From Streptomyces lacrimifluminis (GTDB taxonomy: Bacteria; Actinomycetota; Actinomycetes; Streptomycetales; Streptomycetaceae), in the NCBI RefSeq assembly GCF_014646095.1, contig NZ_BMMU01000004.1, forward strand, positions 248,001-312,000: a stretch of DNA of 64,000 bases, given 5' to 3'. Below are positions 17,771 through 26,793 of this stretch, one piece after another (within the stretch, counting starts at the first letter, position 1; every line of letters begins with the position of its first letter). The position numbers were made by a program, and so were the translations under genes. The notes under the pieces were generated by a model. The model saw only the letters and a list, made by a program, of their open reading frames with translations, had not been told where the DNA came from and ran no database searches.

Positions 17771-19042
17771 GTGAGCCCGACCAATCGCACCGTGGTCGTC
17801 ACCGGTATCGGCGCAACCACACCGCTGGGTGGCGACGCAGCCTCGACCTGGGAAGGTCTGATCGCCGGCAGGTCCGGCGTCCGTCCCCTCGAACAGGAAT
17901 GGGCGGCCGAGCAGGCCGTCCGCATCGCCGCGCAGGTCGCGGTGGAACCGTCCGAGGTCATCCCGCGGCCCCAGGCCCGCCGGCTGGACCGGTCGGCGCA
18001 GTTCGCGCTGATCGCCGCCAAGGAGGCGTGGGCCGACGCGGGCTTCACCGACCGGGCGGGCGAGGGCGAGGGCCCGGCCGTCGACCCGGACCGGCTCGGC
18101 GCCGTCATCGCCTCGGGCATCGGCGGAGTCACGACGCTGCTCGACCAGTACGACGTGCTGAAGGAGAAGGGCGTGCGCCGCGTCTCCCCGCACACCGTCC
18201 CGATGCTGATGCCCAACAGCCCCTCCGCCAACGTGGGCCTGCTCGTCGGTGCCCGCGCCGGTGTGCACACCCCGGTCTCCGCCTGCGCGTCGGGCGCCGA
18301 GGCCATCGGCTACGCCATCGAGATGATCCGCACCGGCCGCGCCGACGTCGTCGTCGCGGGTGGCACGGAGGCGGCCATCCATCCGCTGCCCATCGCCGCG
18401 TTCGGCAACATGATGGCGATGTCCAAGAACAACGAGAACCCGCAGGCCGCGTCCCGTCCCTACGACACGGACCGCGACGGCTTCGTGATGGGCGAGGGCT
18501 CAGGTGTGGTCGTCCTGGAGTCCGCCGAGCACGCCGCCGCGCGCGGTGCCCGTGTCTACGCGGAGGCGGTCGGCCAGGGCATCTCGGCCGACGGCCACGA
18601 CATCGTGCAGCCGGAGCCGGAGGGGCGCGGTATCTCGGCGGCCCTGCGGAATCTGCTGGCCAACAATGATCTGGACCCCGCGGAGATCGTGCACGTCAAC
18701 GCGCACGCGACGTCGACGCCGGCGGGTGACGTGGCCGAACTCAAGGCGCTGCGCAATGTGTTCGGCGCGGATGTCGACCACATGGCGGTGTCCGCGACCA
18801 AGTCGATGACCGGGCATCTGCTCGGTGGCGCCGGCGGGGTCGAGACGGTGGCGACGGTGCTCGCGCTGTACCACCGGGTCGCCCCGCCGACGATCAACGT
18901 CGACAACCTCGACCCCGAGGCCGACGCGGACATCGTCCGGGGAGAAGCCCGCAAGCTGCCTGTCGACGGTCGTATCGCCGCCCTCAACGACTCGTTCGGG
19001 TTCGGTGGGCACAACGTGGTGCTGGCGTTCCGGTCGGTCTGA
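17771..19042 (+). CDS. fabF: 3-oxoacyl-ACP synthase II (KASII)
   Basis: Predicted 423-residue elongating ketosynthase of type II fatty acid synthesis. The thiolase-fold catalytic set is complete: Cys 172 in VSACASG, His 312 in NAHATSTP, Lys 344 in SATKSMTG and His 349. GTG 17771 follows AGAAGGA at good spacing and gives a normal length. It ends the fab operon and is followed by a very strong palindromic terminator. Confidence 0.96.
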   Translation: MSPTNRTVVVTGIGATTPLGGDAASTWEGLIAGRSGVRPLEQEWAAEQAVRIAAQVAVEPSEVIPRPQARRLDRSAQFALIAAKEAWADAGFTDRAGEGEGPAVDPDRLGAVIASGIGGVTTLLDQYDVLKEKGVRRVSPHTVPMLMPNSPSANVGLLVGARAGVHTPVSACASGAEAIGYAIEMIRTGRADVVVAGGTEAAIHPLPIAAFGNMMAMSKNNENPQAASRPYDTDRDGFVMGEGSGVVVLESAEHAAARGARVYAEAVGQGISADGHDIVQPEPEGRGISAALRNLLANNDLDPAEIVHVNAHATSTPAGDVAELKALRNVFGADVDHMAVSATKSMTGHLLGGAGGVETVATVLALYHRVAPPTINVDNLDPEADADIVRGEARKLPVDGRIAALNDSFGFGGHNVVLAFRSV

Positions 19043-19064
19043 CGGACGGCGAGTACAGCCGCAC

Positions 19065-19104
19065 ACAGGCGAAGGCCCCACCGATCGGTGGGGCCTTCGC
19101 CTGT
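19065..19104 (+). terminator. 40-bp perfect palindrome, fab operon terminator
   Basis: All 20 base pairs of this hairpin are matched, centred on CGATCG. It starts 22 bases after the fabF stop and lies between convergent genes. It should stop transcription from both sides, at least from the fab operon. Confidence 0.9.
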
Positions 19105-19137
19105 CGCTCGGAACAACCGGCACGACGTTCGTGAAGA

Positions 19138-19182
19138 GGTCACACCACAAGGCGTCACACCGCAAGAGGTCACACCACTTGG
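19138..19182. repeat. Three tandem 15-bp repeats at the DUF3145 gene end
   Basis: Three head-to-tail units of the form (G/C)GTCACACC(A/G)C followed by a variable 4-base end. The stop codon of DUF3145 (19170-19172) is in the third unit, so the two outer copies look like a tandem duplication of the last codons plus the stop. Confidence 0.75.
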
Positions 19183-19664
19183 TGCAGCCATCTCACCGGG
19201 GCGCCCTCGCCCGCGTACCGGAAGGGCTCCAGCTCGTCGTCCCACGGTTTGCCCAGAAGTTTGGCCAGTTCGGCCTCCAGGTCCGTCTCGCCTCGCTGGG
19301 AGCGGGTCAGGGCGGCGCGGAGGCGGTCCTCGGGGATGAGGATGTCGCCGTGGATGCCGGTGACGGCGTGGTAGATGCCGAGGTCGGGGGTGCAGCTGTA
19401 GCGCTCGCCCTCGGCGGTGGCGCAGGGTTCCGCGGTGACCTCGAAGCGGAGCAACTGCCAGCCGCGCAGGGCCGACGCGAGCTTGGAGGCCGTGCCGACC
19501 TGCCCCTTCCAGGAGAACTCGGAGCGCCAGGTGCCCGGTGCGGCGGGCTGGCGGATCCAGTCGAGGCTGACGCGCGTACCGAGGACTCCGGCGACGGCCC
19601 ACTCGACGTGCGGGCACAGCGCGCGCGGCGCGGAGTGCACGTACAGAACTCCACGTGTCGTCAC
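19170..19664 (-). CDS. DUF3145 family protein
   Basis: Predicted 164-residue cytoplasmic protein of actinobacterial family DUF3145, function unknown. It begins TTRGVLYVHSAPRALCPHVE and is rich in Trp (about 7), as the family is. GTG 19664 is supported by GGAGG 5 bases upstream. It is convergent with fabF. The last codons are repeated downstream as a tandem array. Confidence 0.88.
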   Translation of the reverse strand: MTTRGVLYVHSAPRALCPHVEWAVAGVLGTRVSLDWIRQPAAPGTWRSEFSWKGQVGTASKLASALRGWQLLRFEVTAEPCATAEGERYSCTPDLGIYHAVTGIHGDILIPEDRLRAALTRSQRGETDLEAELAKLLGKPWDDELEPFRYAGEGAPVRWLHQVV

Positions 19665-19837
19665 TGCAACCTCCGGACAGAGCGGGACATCTTGCGAACT
19701 GGCTGAGCAGCGGTGGCGGGGCAGCCGCGTTGATGGCGAGGCTACCGTGCGGCGGCGCAAGGAGTGTGACGTACCGTCGGTCCCGATGCCATGAAACGCC
19801 CGCCATTCACCCAGGGGGACGCTTGTACGGGTGTGCG

Positions 19838-19849
19838 ACGTTGCAACGT
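19838..19849. promoter_or_regulatory. Palindrome ACGTTGCAACGT in divergent region
   Basis: A perfect 12-bp palindrome lies in the 273-bp gap between the divergent DUF3145 and SGNH genes, close to the AT-richer segment around 19858-19870. It may be an operator. Nothing else could be recognised in this gap. Confidence 0.4.
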
Positions 19850-19937
19850 TTGGCGCATTAGTTGTTTTCGGTTCGGGAACTGTCGTGCGTTGTTAAGGGC
19901 GAGGGCCATTGCACGCCGACCGAGGGGACCCGAAGGA

Positions 19938-20840
19938 ATGCGGAAACGAAGTCACCGTTCGCGGGCCGCCGCCGCCGTCGTGTCGGCGGCCCTGCTGGGC
20001 GTCGCCGGGTGTGACGCCGCCGGTGGCACGTCTCCGGCGCCGGACGGCACCCGGGCGAAGGCGAAACCGTCGGCGACCCCGACGCCCGCCTGGGACAGCA
20101 GTCCGGCCTCCATGGCCGCCGTGGGCGACTCCATCACGCGGGGCTTCGACGCCTGTTCGGTGCTGTCCGACTGCCCCGAGGTGTCCTGGGCGACCGGCGC
20201 CGACAAGGACGTGAACAGTCTGGCCGTACGGCTGCTGGGGGCGTCCGGGGCTGTCGCGCGCAGCTGGAACTACGCGGTCAGCGGGTCCCGGATGGCTGAT
20301 CTGCCCGCCCAGATGACGAAGGCGGCCGTCCAAAAGCCCGCGCTGGTGACGGTGATGACGGGGGCCAACGACGCGTGCCGGGCGTCGGTGGCGGAGATGA
20401 CGTCGGTGGCCGACTTCCGGTCGTCCTTCGAGAAGGCCCTGCGGACCCTGCGGACGGCCGCGCCCAAGAGCCAGGTGTACGTGGCGAGCGTGCCGGATCT
20501 GAAGCGGCTCTGGTCGCAGGGACGGACCAACGAGATGGGCAAGGCGGTGTGGAGGCTGGGGATCTGCCAGTCGATGCTCGCCGACCCCGACGCGGTCGAC
20601 GCGGCGGCGACCGCGCGGCGGGACGAGGTGCGGGCGCGGGTGGAGGCGTACAACTCGGTGCTGGCGAAGGTGTGTGCCACGGACCGGCTGTGCCGGTCCG
20701 ACGGTGGCGCGGTCTTCGACTACGACTTCGGGACACGGCAGCTGAGCCCCTGGGACTGGTTCCATCCGAGCCGCGACGGGCAGGCGCGGCTGGCCGAGAT
20801 CGCGTACCGCGGGGTCACCGGCAAGAAGGCGGTGACCTAG
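19938..20840 (+). CDS. SGNH/GDSL hydrolase lipoprotein
   Basis: Predicted 300-residue exported esterase or lipase-like enzyme. The N-terminus is a lipoprotein signal with the lipobox VAGC (Cys 25), followed by a Ser/Pro/Thr linker. The GDSL blocks are visible: AVGDSITRGF (Ser 65), TGANDA (block III) and DWFHP with the catalytic Asp and His (about 273 and 276). Eight or so Cys suggest disulfides outside the cell. ATG 19938 directly follows AAGGA, which is too close to act well; GAGGGG lies further upstream. Only 10 bases separate it from the next gene. Confidence 0.9.
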   Translation: MRKRSHRSRAAAAVVSAALLGVAGCDAAGGTSPAPDGTRAKAKPSATPTPAWDSSPASMAAVGDSITRGFDACSVLSDCPEVSWATGADKDVNSLAVRLLGASGAVARSWNYAVSGSRMADLPAQMTKAAVQKPALVTVMTGANDACRASVAEMTSVADFRSSFEKALRTLRTAAPKSQVYVASVPDLKRLWSQGRTNEMGKAVWRLGICQSMLADPDAVDAAATARRDEVRARVEAYNSVLAKVCATDRLCRSDGGAVFDYDFGTRQLSPWDWFHPSRDGQARLAEIAYRGVTGKKAVT

Positions 20841-20850
20841 GGTTTTCCGC

Positions 20851-21837
20851 ATGGCCCATATCAACGAGCTCTTCGGCACACTGTCCGACGGCACCCCCGT
20901 CCACCGCTGGACGCTGGAGCGGGCCGGGGTCCGGGTGCGCGTGCTGTCGTACGGCGGGATCGTGCAGTCGGTCGAGGTTCCGGACCTGGCCGGGCGGCTC
21001 GTGGACGTGGTGCTGGGGTTCCCGGACCTGGCCGGTTATCTGGCGCACCCGGAGCCGTACTTCGGCGCGCTGGTGGGCCGGTACGCGAACCGCATCGCGG
21101 GCGGCGCCTTCGTGCTGGACGGCCGGGCGTACCGGCTCGCGCGGAACAACGGGCCCAACTGCCTGCACGGCGGTGTCCACGGCTTCGACAAGCGGGTGTG
21201 GGACGCGGAGCCGGTCGAGCACGGGGTGCGGTTGTCGCTGGTGAGCCCGGACGGCGAGGAGGGGTTCCCGGGGCGCCTGGAGCTCTCGGCGACGTACACG
21301 CTGGACGCGGACGGGGCGCTGCGGATCGCGTACGAGGCGGTCACGGACGCGCCGACGGTGATCAACCTGACGAACCACACCTACTGGAACCTGTCCGGCC
21401 CGGCCTCCGGCAGCACGGGCGGGCACGCCCTGCGCATCGACGCCTCGCGGTACACCCCGGTGGACGCGGACCTGATCCCGACCGGCGTCGAGCCGGTGGC
21501 GGACTCCCGCTTCGACTTCCGTACGGAACGGAAGGTGGGCGTCGAGTACGACCACAACTTCGTCCTCGACAAGGGGCGGACGGAGGGTTCGGTGGAGGTC
21601 GCCGAGTTGTACGACCCGGCATCGGGGCGGGTCCTGACCGTGGCGACGACCGAGCCCGGCATTCAGCTCTACACCGCCGACCACCTGGGCGAACCCTTCG
21701 GGCCCGGGCACGGCGTCGCCCTGGAGACCCAGCACTTCCCCGACTCGCCGAACCGGCCCGGGTTCCCGAGCACGGAGTTGCGGCCGGGGGGCACGTACCG
21801 CTCGGAGACGGTGTACGGGTTCGGCGTACGGGAGTGA
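20851..21837 (+). CDS. galM: Aldose 1-epimerase (mutarotase), copy 1
   Basis: Predicted 328-residue cytoplasmic enzyme that interconverts alpha and beta anomers of sugars such as galactose. The family motifs are present: GRYANRI, NGPNCLHGG with the substrate-binding His, LTNHTYWNL with the second His, and the C-terminal catalytic Glu in ALETQHFPDSPN. It has a full-length relative at 47566-48612. It lies beside the convergent GH3 beta-glucosidase, which releases beta-sugars, so a joint role in disaccharide use is plausible. Confidence 0.92.
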   Translation: MAHINELFGTLSDGTPVHRWTLERAGVRVRVLSYGGIVQSVEVPDLAGRLVDVVLGFPDLAGYLAHPEPYFGALVGRYANRIAGGAFVLDGRAYRLARNNGPNCLHGGVHGFDKRVWDAEPVEHGVRLSLVSPDGEEGFPGRLELSATYTLDADGALRIAYEAVTDAPTVINLTNHTYWNLSGPASGSTGGHALRIDASRYTPVDADLIPTGVEPVADSRFDFRTERKVGVEYDHNFVLDKGRTEGSVEVAELYDPASGRVLTVATTEPGIQLYTADHLGEPFGPGHGVALETQHFPDSPNRPGFPSTELRPGGTYRSETVYGFGVRE

Positions 21838-21948
21838 GGGGCGGCGCGGCGCTCAAGGGCGCGCGGTCCGTGTGCGGGCCGCCGGCGGGCCCCGGTCCAG
21901 GGGTCAGGTCCCGGGCCGGGGCCGGCTGGTGGGGCGGACTGCCCTCGG

Positions 21949-24417
21949 CTAGACCGTAATCGGAGAGGTGAGCCTGCGGTCGGTGATCGAGCGGCCCACC
22001 TGAATTTCGTACGAACCTTTCACAAAGGCCCACCCGTTGGCGGACTCGTCCCAGATCTCGAAGGCGCGGCGCGGGAGTTCGAGGGCTACTTCCACTGTTT
22101 CGCCCGGCGCGGCCTCGATCCCGGCGAAGGCTGCCAGCCGGCGGGCGGGGCGGTCGGGGTCCGGGGTGGTCGGAGCGAGGTACGCCTGTACGACTTCGCG
22201 GCCCGCGCGCGTACCCGAGTTGGTGACCCGGACGGTGACGGTCACCCCGTCCGCCCGACTCCCCTCCGCCTCGGCCGTCTCGTACGTCCAGTCCGTGTAG
22301 CCGAGGCCGTGGCCGAAGGGGTAGGAGGGGATGCGGCCCTCCTTCTCCCAGGCGCGGTAGCCGATGAACACACCCTCGGTGTACGGGAGTTGACCGTCGG
22401 TCGGGGTGACCCGGGTGACCGGGGCGTCGGTGAGCGCGCCCCAGGTGGTGGGGAGCCGGCCGCCGGGTTCCCGGTCGCCGGTGAGGACGTCCGCCAGGGC
22501 CGCGCCGCCCTCCTGGCCGGGGAACCAGGTCAGCAGCACGGCGGCGACCTCGTCGCGCCAGGGCAGTTCCACCGGGGAGCCGGAGTTGACGACCACGACG
22601 GTGTTCGGGTTGGCGGCGGCGACGGCGCGCACCAGGTCGTCCTGGCGGCCGGGGAGTCGGAGGTCGGTGCGGTCGAAGCCCTCGGACTCGACGCGTTCGG
22701 TGGTGGCGACCACGACGACGGCGGTGTCGGCGGCGCGGGCGACCTCGGCGGCCTCGGCGATCAGTTCGTCGGGGTCGCGTCGCGGTTCCTGGTGGCACAG
22801 GCTGAAGCCGACGGACTTCATCGCGGCGTCGTCGGGGAGGACAACGCCGTAGGTGAGGGACACCTCGACCGGTGTGTCCGCGGTCAGTTGGACCTCGGCC
22901 CGGGGTTGGGGGTCGCCGAAGAACGCGATGAAGGGGTCGTCGCTGTCGGTGGCCTGGACGTCGTCGTAGTACGTCGTGCCGTCGACGGTGAGGGTGAAGG
23001 CGCCGAGGCCCTTGATGCCGAAGGTGTGCGGGCCGGTGTCACGCGGGGTGAAGGTGCCGGTGAGTTCGACGGTGTGGAGCCGGTCGTGGGTGACGCCGTC
23101 GGGGAGGTCCGCGCCCATCCAGTTGATCTGGCCGCTGGGGGCGGAGCCGGTGCCGATGACCGTGCCGGCGGCGTCGCGGCAGACGGCGCGCAGGACGAAC
23201 CCCTTGTCGGCGACGGCGAGTTCGGTGTTCGGGTCAGCACCGACGGAGTACGTCAGGGCGCCTTCGGGGAGGGCGGCGGCGAGGCCGTCGAGCGGGGAGA
23301 CGACGTGGGCCGGGAAGACGGTGGCGGAGCCGCCGCCGAGGACGCGGGCGTCGCGGGCGGCGGCCCCGACGAGGGCGACGGTGTGTCCGGCGGGCAGGGG
23401 AAGCGCGCCCTGGTTGCGGACCAGGACGAAGGAGCGGTGGGCGATCTCGCGGGCCAGGGCCTCCCCGTCGACCGGTGCGGGGAGGTCGGCGCGGGCGACG
23501 GCGGGCTCGGCGCCCTCCAGGACACCGACGCGGGCGGCGAGGCGCAGCACGTTGCGTACGGCCCCGTCCAGGGTGGCCTCGGGCACGTGTCCGTTCCGTA
23601 CGGCCCGGGCGAGGGGGGCGCCGTACACCGTCTTCGGGCCGGGCATGGCGACGTCGAGGCCGCCGTTGATCGCGCCGATGGTCGAGCGGGCGGCCGTCCA
23701 GTCGGAGACGTTGTAGCCGTCGAAGCCCCATTCGCCGCGCAGGACCTCGTTGACCAGGTAGCGGTGTTCGCTCATCGTCGTGCCGTTGACCGTGTTGTAG
23801 GCGGTCATGATGCCCCAGGGGTGGGCGTTCTCGACGATGGCCTCGAAGGGGGCCAGGTACAGCTCGCGCAGGGCGCGTTCGGAGACCAGGTTGTCCACCG
23901 TGAAGCGGTCGGTCTCGGCGTCGTTGGCGACGAAGTGCTTGACCGTGGTGCCGACGCCACCGGACTGGACGCCGTTCACGTAGCCGGCGCCGATCCGCCC
24001 GGTGAGGTACGGGTCCTCGCTGTACGCCTCGAAGTGCCGGCCGCCGAGCGGGGAGCGGTGCAGGTTGACGGTGGGCGCGAGGAGCACGTGGACGCCCTTG
24101 CGGCGGGCCTCCTGGGCCAGCAACACCCCCGCCCTGTGGGCGAGTTCGGGGTCCCAGGTGGCGGCGAGCGCGGTCGGGGAGGGCAGGGCGACGGAGGGGT
24201 CGTCGGCGGTCCAGCGGGTGCCGCGGACGCCGATCGGGCCGTCGGACATGACCAGGGACCTCAGCCCGATCTCGGGCAGTTCGGGCAGCGACCACGAGTC
24301 CTGCCCGGCCAGCAGCCGGGCCTTGGCGTCCAGGTCGAGCCTGCCGAGAGCCGCCTCGACAGCATCCTCGCGTGCCTTGTCGTTCGGTACCTGTGGAACC
24401 TGTGGTGCCTTCGTCAC
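21949..24417 (-). CDS. GH3 beta-glucosidase with PA14 domain
   Basis: Predicted 822-residue cytoplasmic glycosidase; no signal peptide is seen. The GH3 catalytic domain carries the nucleophile Asp 239 in NVSDW. The second alpha/beta domain is interrupted by a PA14-like insertion (about residues 400-540) around the stretch GPHTFGIKGLGAFTLTVDG. A fibronectin-III-like domain ends the protein (GREVVQAYLAP). GTG 24417 has GAGGAGG 7 bases upstream. PA14-bearing GH3 enzymes often act on short beta-linked oligosaccharides. It is divergent from the pyroglutamyl-peptidase-like gene across a repeat-bearing spacer. Confidence 0.92.
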   Translation of the reverse strand: MTKAPQVPQVPNDKAREDAVEAALGRLDLDAKARLLAGQDSWSLPELPEIGLRSLVMSDGPIGVRGTRWTADDPSVALPSPTALAATWDPELAHRAGVLLAQEARRKGVHVLLAPTVNLHRSPLGGRHFEAYSEDPYLTGRIGAGYVNGVQSGGVGTTVKHFVANDAETDRFTVDNLVSERALRELYLAPFEAIVENAHPWGIMTAYNTVNGTTMSEHRYLVNEVLRGEWGFDGYNVSDWTAARSTIGAINGGLDVAMPGPKTVYGAPLARAVRNGHVPEATLDGAVRNVLRLAARVGVLEGAEPAVARADLPAPVDGEALAREIAHRSFVLVRNQGALPLPAGHTVALVGAAARDARVLGGGSATVFPAHVVSPLDGLAAALPEGALTYSVGADPNTELAVADKGFVLRAVCRDAAGTVIGTGSAPSGQINWMGADLPDGVTHDRLHTVELTGTFTPRDTGPHTFGIKGLGAFTLTVDGTTYYDDVQATDSDDPFIAFFGDPQPRAEVQLTADTPVEVSLTYGVVLPDDAAMKSVGFSLCHQEPRRDPDELIAEAAEVARAADTAVVVVATTERVESEGFDRTDLRLPGRQDDLVRAVAAANPNTVVVVNSGSPVELPWRDEVAAVLLTWFPGQEGGAALADVLTGDREPGGRLPTTWGALTDAPVTRVTPTDGQLPYTEGVFIGYRAWEKEGRIPSYPFGHGLGYTDWTYETAEAEGSRADGVTVTVRVTNSGTRAGREVVQAYLAPTTPDPDRPARRLAAFAGIEAAPGETVEVALELPRRAFEIWDESANGWAFVKGSYEIQVGRSITDRRLTSPITV

Positions 24418-24520
24418 GTGGGCGCCTCCTCGTCGAAGTCCATGAACGTCTCCCCGCCTCCCACTATGGCGTAGACCACTTCCACCACGCGATACTGCGG
24501 CCGTCCGGCAGCACCCCACG

Positions 24521-24560
24521 GCTGCCCACGGCTGCCCACGGCTGCCCACGGCTGCCCACG
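24521..24560. repeat. Four tandem 10-bp repeats (GCTGCCCACG)
   Basis: Four perfect copies of GCTGCCCACG follow one degenerate copy (24511-24520). They lie between two divergent genes, ending 21 bases before the TTG start at 24582. The unit equals about one helical turn. Confidence 0.9.
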
Positions 24561-24581
24561 GCGACGGAAGGCTGAACTCCC

Positions 24582-25853
24582 TTGAATTCCCCACGCGTTC
24601 GGATCGGCATACTCGGGTTCGCCCTGGTGGCGGGGCTCTCGGCGCCCGCCACCGCTTCGGCGGCGGACACCCCGGTCGCACCCACGGTCGAGGAGCAGCG
24701 GCTCGACAAGGCGGCGCCGCAGGAGATCCTCCGGCGCTCCGGATTCGACGCCGTGGCCCCGGCGTTCGCGCGGGCGCTCGGCGGCGCACGCTCGTACGCG
24801 GAGGCGCGCGGACTCGTCGTACGCCGGGGAGCGGTGCTGTGGCAGCGGGCCGTCGACCGGGCGCAGGGACGCGGGCCGGCCGGCGGCGATCTCAGCCGGG
24901 ACGACGACCGGCCGCTGTACTGGGCGCGACTGGGGATGACCCGTGAACTGCGTTTGTGGGAGCCGTCGTTCGGGGTCAGTGACAGTCAACGGGCTGCGTT
25001 GCTAGGTGAGTTGGAGCGGAACTCTCGTGGACAGGCATCGGTCCGTTATCCGTGCGGCGGGGCGTCGAAGCGGGTTCTCGTCACCGGGTTCGATCCGTTC
25101 ACGCTCGACCGGGACATACGGATCTCCAACCCGTCCGGGGCCACCGCGCTCGCCCTCGACGGCACGGTGATCGAGACGGCGGAGGGCCGGGTCAGGGTCG
25201 AGGCCGCTGTGTTCCCGGTGCGCTGGCAGGACTTCGCCGAGGGGACGGTGGAGCGGACGCTGAAGCCGCTTCTGCCGACGGTCGATCTGTTCGCGACCGT
25301 GAGTCAGGGGCGGGTCGGACGGTTCGACGTGGAGCGGACCAACGGGGCCTGGCGGGGCGGCTTCCCGGACAACGAGAACATCGCCCGGACGCAGACCGTT
25401 CCGGTCGGCGACCCGGCCTCGCAGCCGCAGTGGACCTCGACGACCTTGCCCCACAAAGCGGTTGTCGCCGCGGACACCGGGCGCTTCCCCGTGTACGACA
25501 ACACCAGTGTGACCGAGATACCGGCAGGCGGCAGCGATCCCGTCGTACGGGCCGACGGGCCCACCGCCGGGTCGACGGCGCGGGCCGGGGGCGGCGGGAA
25601 CTACCTGTCCAACGAGATCGCCTACCGGGCGACCCTGTTGCGCGACCGGCTCGGTCTGGGCGCCACGCTTCCCGGCGGGCATGTGCACACGCCCGTGCTG
25701 CAGTTCGGGACGGGCAACACCGACCCGGCGACCGGGGCCGTGACCGACCCCGAGTTCGTGCGGAACCGGCTGGACATCATCGCGCAGGTGCGGTCGATCC
25801 TGGCCGTGGCCGTGGACCCGTCCGGTCAGGATGCCGAGGTCGACGTCTCCTGA
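24582..25853 (+). CDS. Secreted pyroglutamyl-peptidase-like protein
   Basis: Predicted 423-residue protein. A Sec signal (1-28, ending ATASAAD) is followed by a helical region (30-150) and a C15-like peptidase domain (163-400), recognised by RVLVTGFDPFTLD and NPSG. The catalytic Glu seems to be Glu 251 (DVERTN). The position of the catalytic Cys carries Ser 343 (GNYLSNEIAY), and the His is about 369 (GHVHTP). Start is TTG with GGAAGG 10 bases upstream; no other start keeps the signal peptide. Classical enzymes are about 215 residues and cytoplasmic, so this is a secreted, extended relative. Its 3' end overlaps the next gene by 28 bases. Confidence 0.78.
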   Translation: MNSPRVRIGILGFALVAGLSAPATASAADTPVAPTVEEQRLDKAAPQEILRRSGFDAVAPAFARALGGARSYAEARGLVVRRGAVLWQRAVDRAQGRGPAGGDLSRDDDRPLYWARLGMTRELRLWEPSFGVSDSQRAALLGELERNSRGQASVRYPCGGASKRVLVTGFDPFTLDRDIRISNPSGATALALDGTVIETAEGRVRVEAAVFPVRWQDFAEGTVERTLKPLLPTVDLFATVSQGRVGRFDVERTNGAWRGGFPDNENIARTQTVPVGDPASQPQWTSTTLPHKAVVAADTGRFPVYDNTSVTEIPAGGSDPVVRADGPTAGSTARAGGGGNYLSNEIAYRATLLRDRLGLGATLPGGHVHTPVLQFGTGNTDPATGAVTDPEFVRNRLDIIAQVRSILAVAVDPSGQDAEVDVS

Positions 25854-26632
25854 TCGCCGGAGTCCTTGTCCCGCGAGGAGTCCCGGGTCTCCTCGCCGAG
25901 CAGGTCGCGGGCCATCATCGTGGCGCCCGCGACCGCGCCCGGCATCAGGAACACGGCGACGAACGGCACCACGAAGGCCAGCGCGAGCGGCGCGCCGAAG
26001 CCCCACACGAGCAGCTTGCGGGAACGCAACAGGGCCAGCCGCTCCCGGAGTTCGACCCGGCGCCGCTGGAGGGCGACGCCGGCCAGCTCCTCGGTGAGGA
26101 AGAAGCCGGTGACCATGAAGCCGAGCACGGGTACGACGGTCTGCCCGGCGACCGGGACGAAGCCTAGGGCGAAGACGAGCAGCGCCCAGCACAGGGCCCG
26201 TACGAGGACCCGGAGGCTGTCACGGGCCGAGATCCACAACTCCTTGTGCAGCGGCAGGCCCGACTCGGGGGCCGTGCCGTCGGGGGACACGTCACGGTCG
26301 ACCTTCTCGGAGAGGTTCTCGTAGAAGGGCTGGCCTATGAGGAGGGTCATCGCGGTGAAGGTGAGGACCGAGAGGAGCAGGGCCAGGACGAAGAGGAGGC
26401 CGGTGAGGAAGCCGCGGAAGAGGCCGAGCCAGGGGCTCGACCAGCCGTCGGCGAAGGGGGTCGCCCAGGTGGTGAGGTCGGTGCCGTAGAGGGCGAGGGA
26501 GGTCAGGGCGGCGAGGTAGAGGACGAGGGTGAGAAGGCCGGGGAGCAGCCCGAATCCGTACTGCCTGCCGTGTCGGGCGACCCAGCGCTGGCCTTTCAGG
26601 AGGTAACGGAAACCTGTCACGAGATCGCTCAT
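25826..26632 (-). CDS. EI24 domain (CysZ-like) membrane protein
   Basis: Predicted 268-residue integral membrane protein. It begins SDLVTGFRYLLKG and has about five hydrophobic segments, with the EI24/CysZ hallmark GQPFYENLSEKV in the loop. CysZ of enterobacteria imports sulfate, but for the actinobacterial branch the function is unknown. The C-terminus is charged and Ser/Asp-rich. It is convergent with, and overlaps, the pyroglutamyl-peptidase-like gene by 28 bases, with no terminator between them. Confidence 0.85.
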   Translation of the reverse strand: MSDLVTGFRYLLKGQRWVARHGRQYGFGLLPGLLTLVLYLAALTSLALYGTDLTTWATPFADGWSSPWLGLFRGFLTGLLFVLALLLSVLTFTAMTLLIGQPFYENLSEKVDRDVSPDGTAPESGLPLHKELWISARDSLRVLVRALCWALLVFALGFVPVAGQTVVPVLGFMVTGFFLTEELAGVALQRRRVELRERLALLRSRKLLVWGFGAPLALAFVVPFVAVFLMPGAVAGATMMARDLLGEETRDSSRDKDSGDQETSTSAS

Positions 26633-26793
26633 GGGGGAACTCTATCGGGGACTCTTCCGGCCCCCTCGGCATCGGCCGTCCGGGGCATTCGTGACGCGGA
26701 GACCCTCTTGCTGACGTTGAGTCGAGAGGGTACATCTCGCCGTACCGATCACAGGAAGCACCGGAAGTTCAGGAAGCATGGGAGAAGGTACGC

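Noticed and set aside
19138..19182. CRISPR array
   Set aside because: Units are 15 bases, directly adjacent without spacers, and there are no cas genes.
22309..24474. 721-codon + strand frame opposite the GH3 gene
   Set aside because: Translation is Gly/Asp/Val/Arg repeats with no motif; the minus strand encodes a full GH3 enzyme.
24521..24560. CRISPR or origin iterons
   Set aside because: Repeat unit of 10 bases without spacers; no replication gene nearby.
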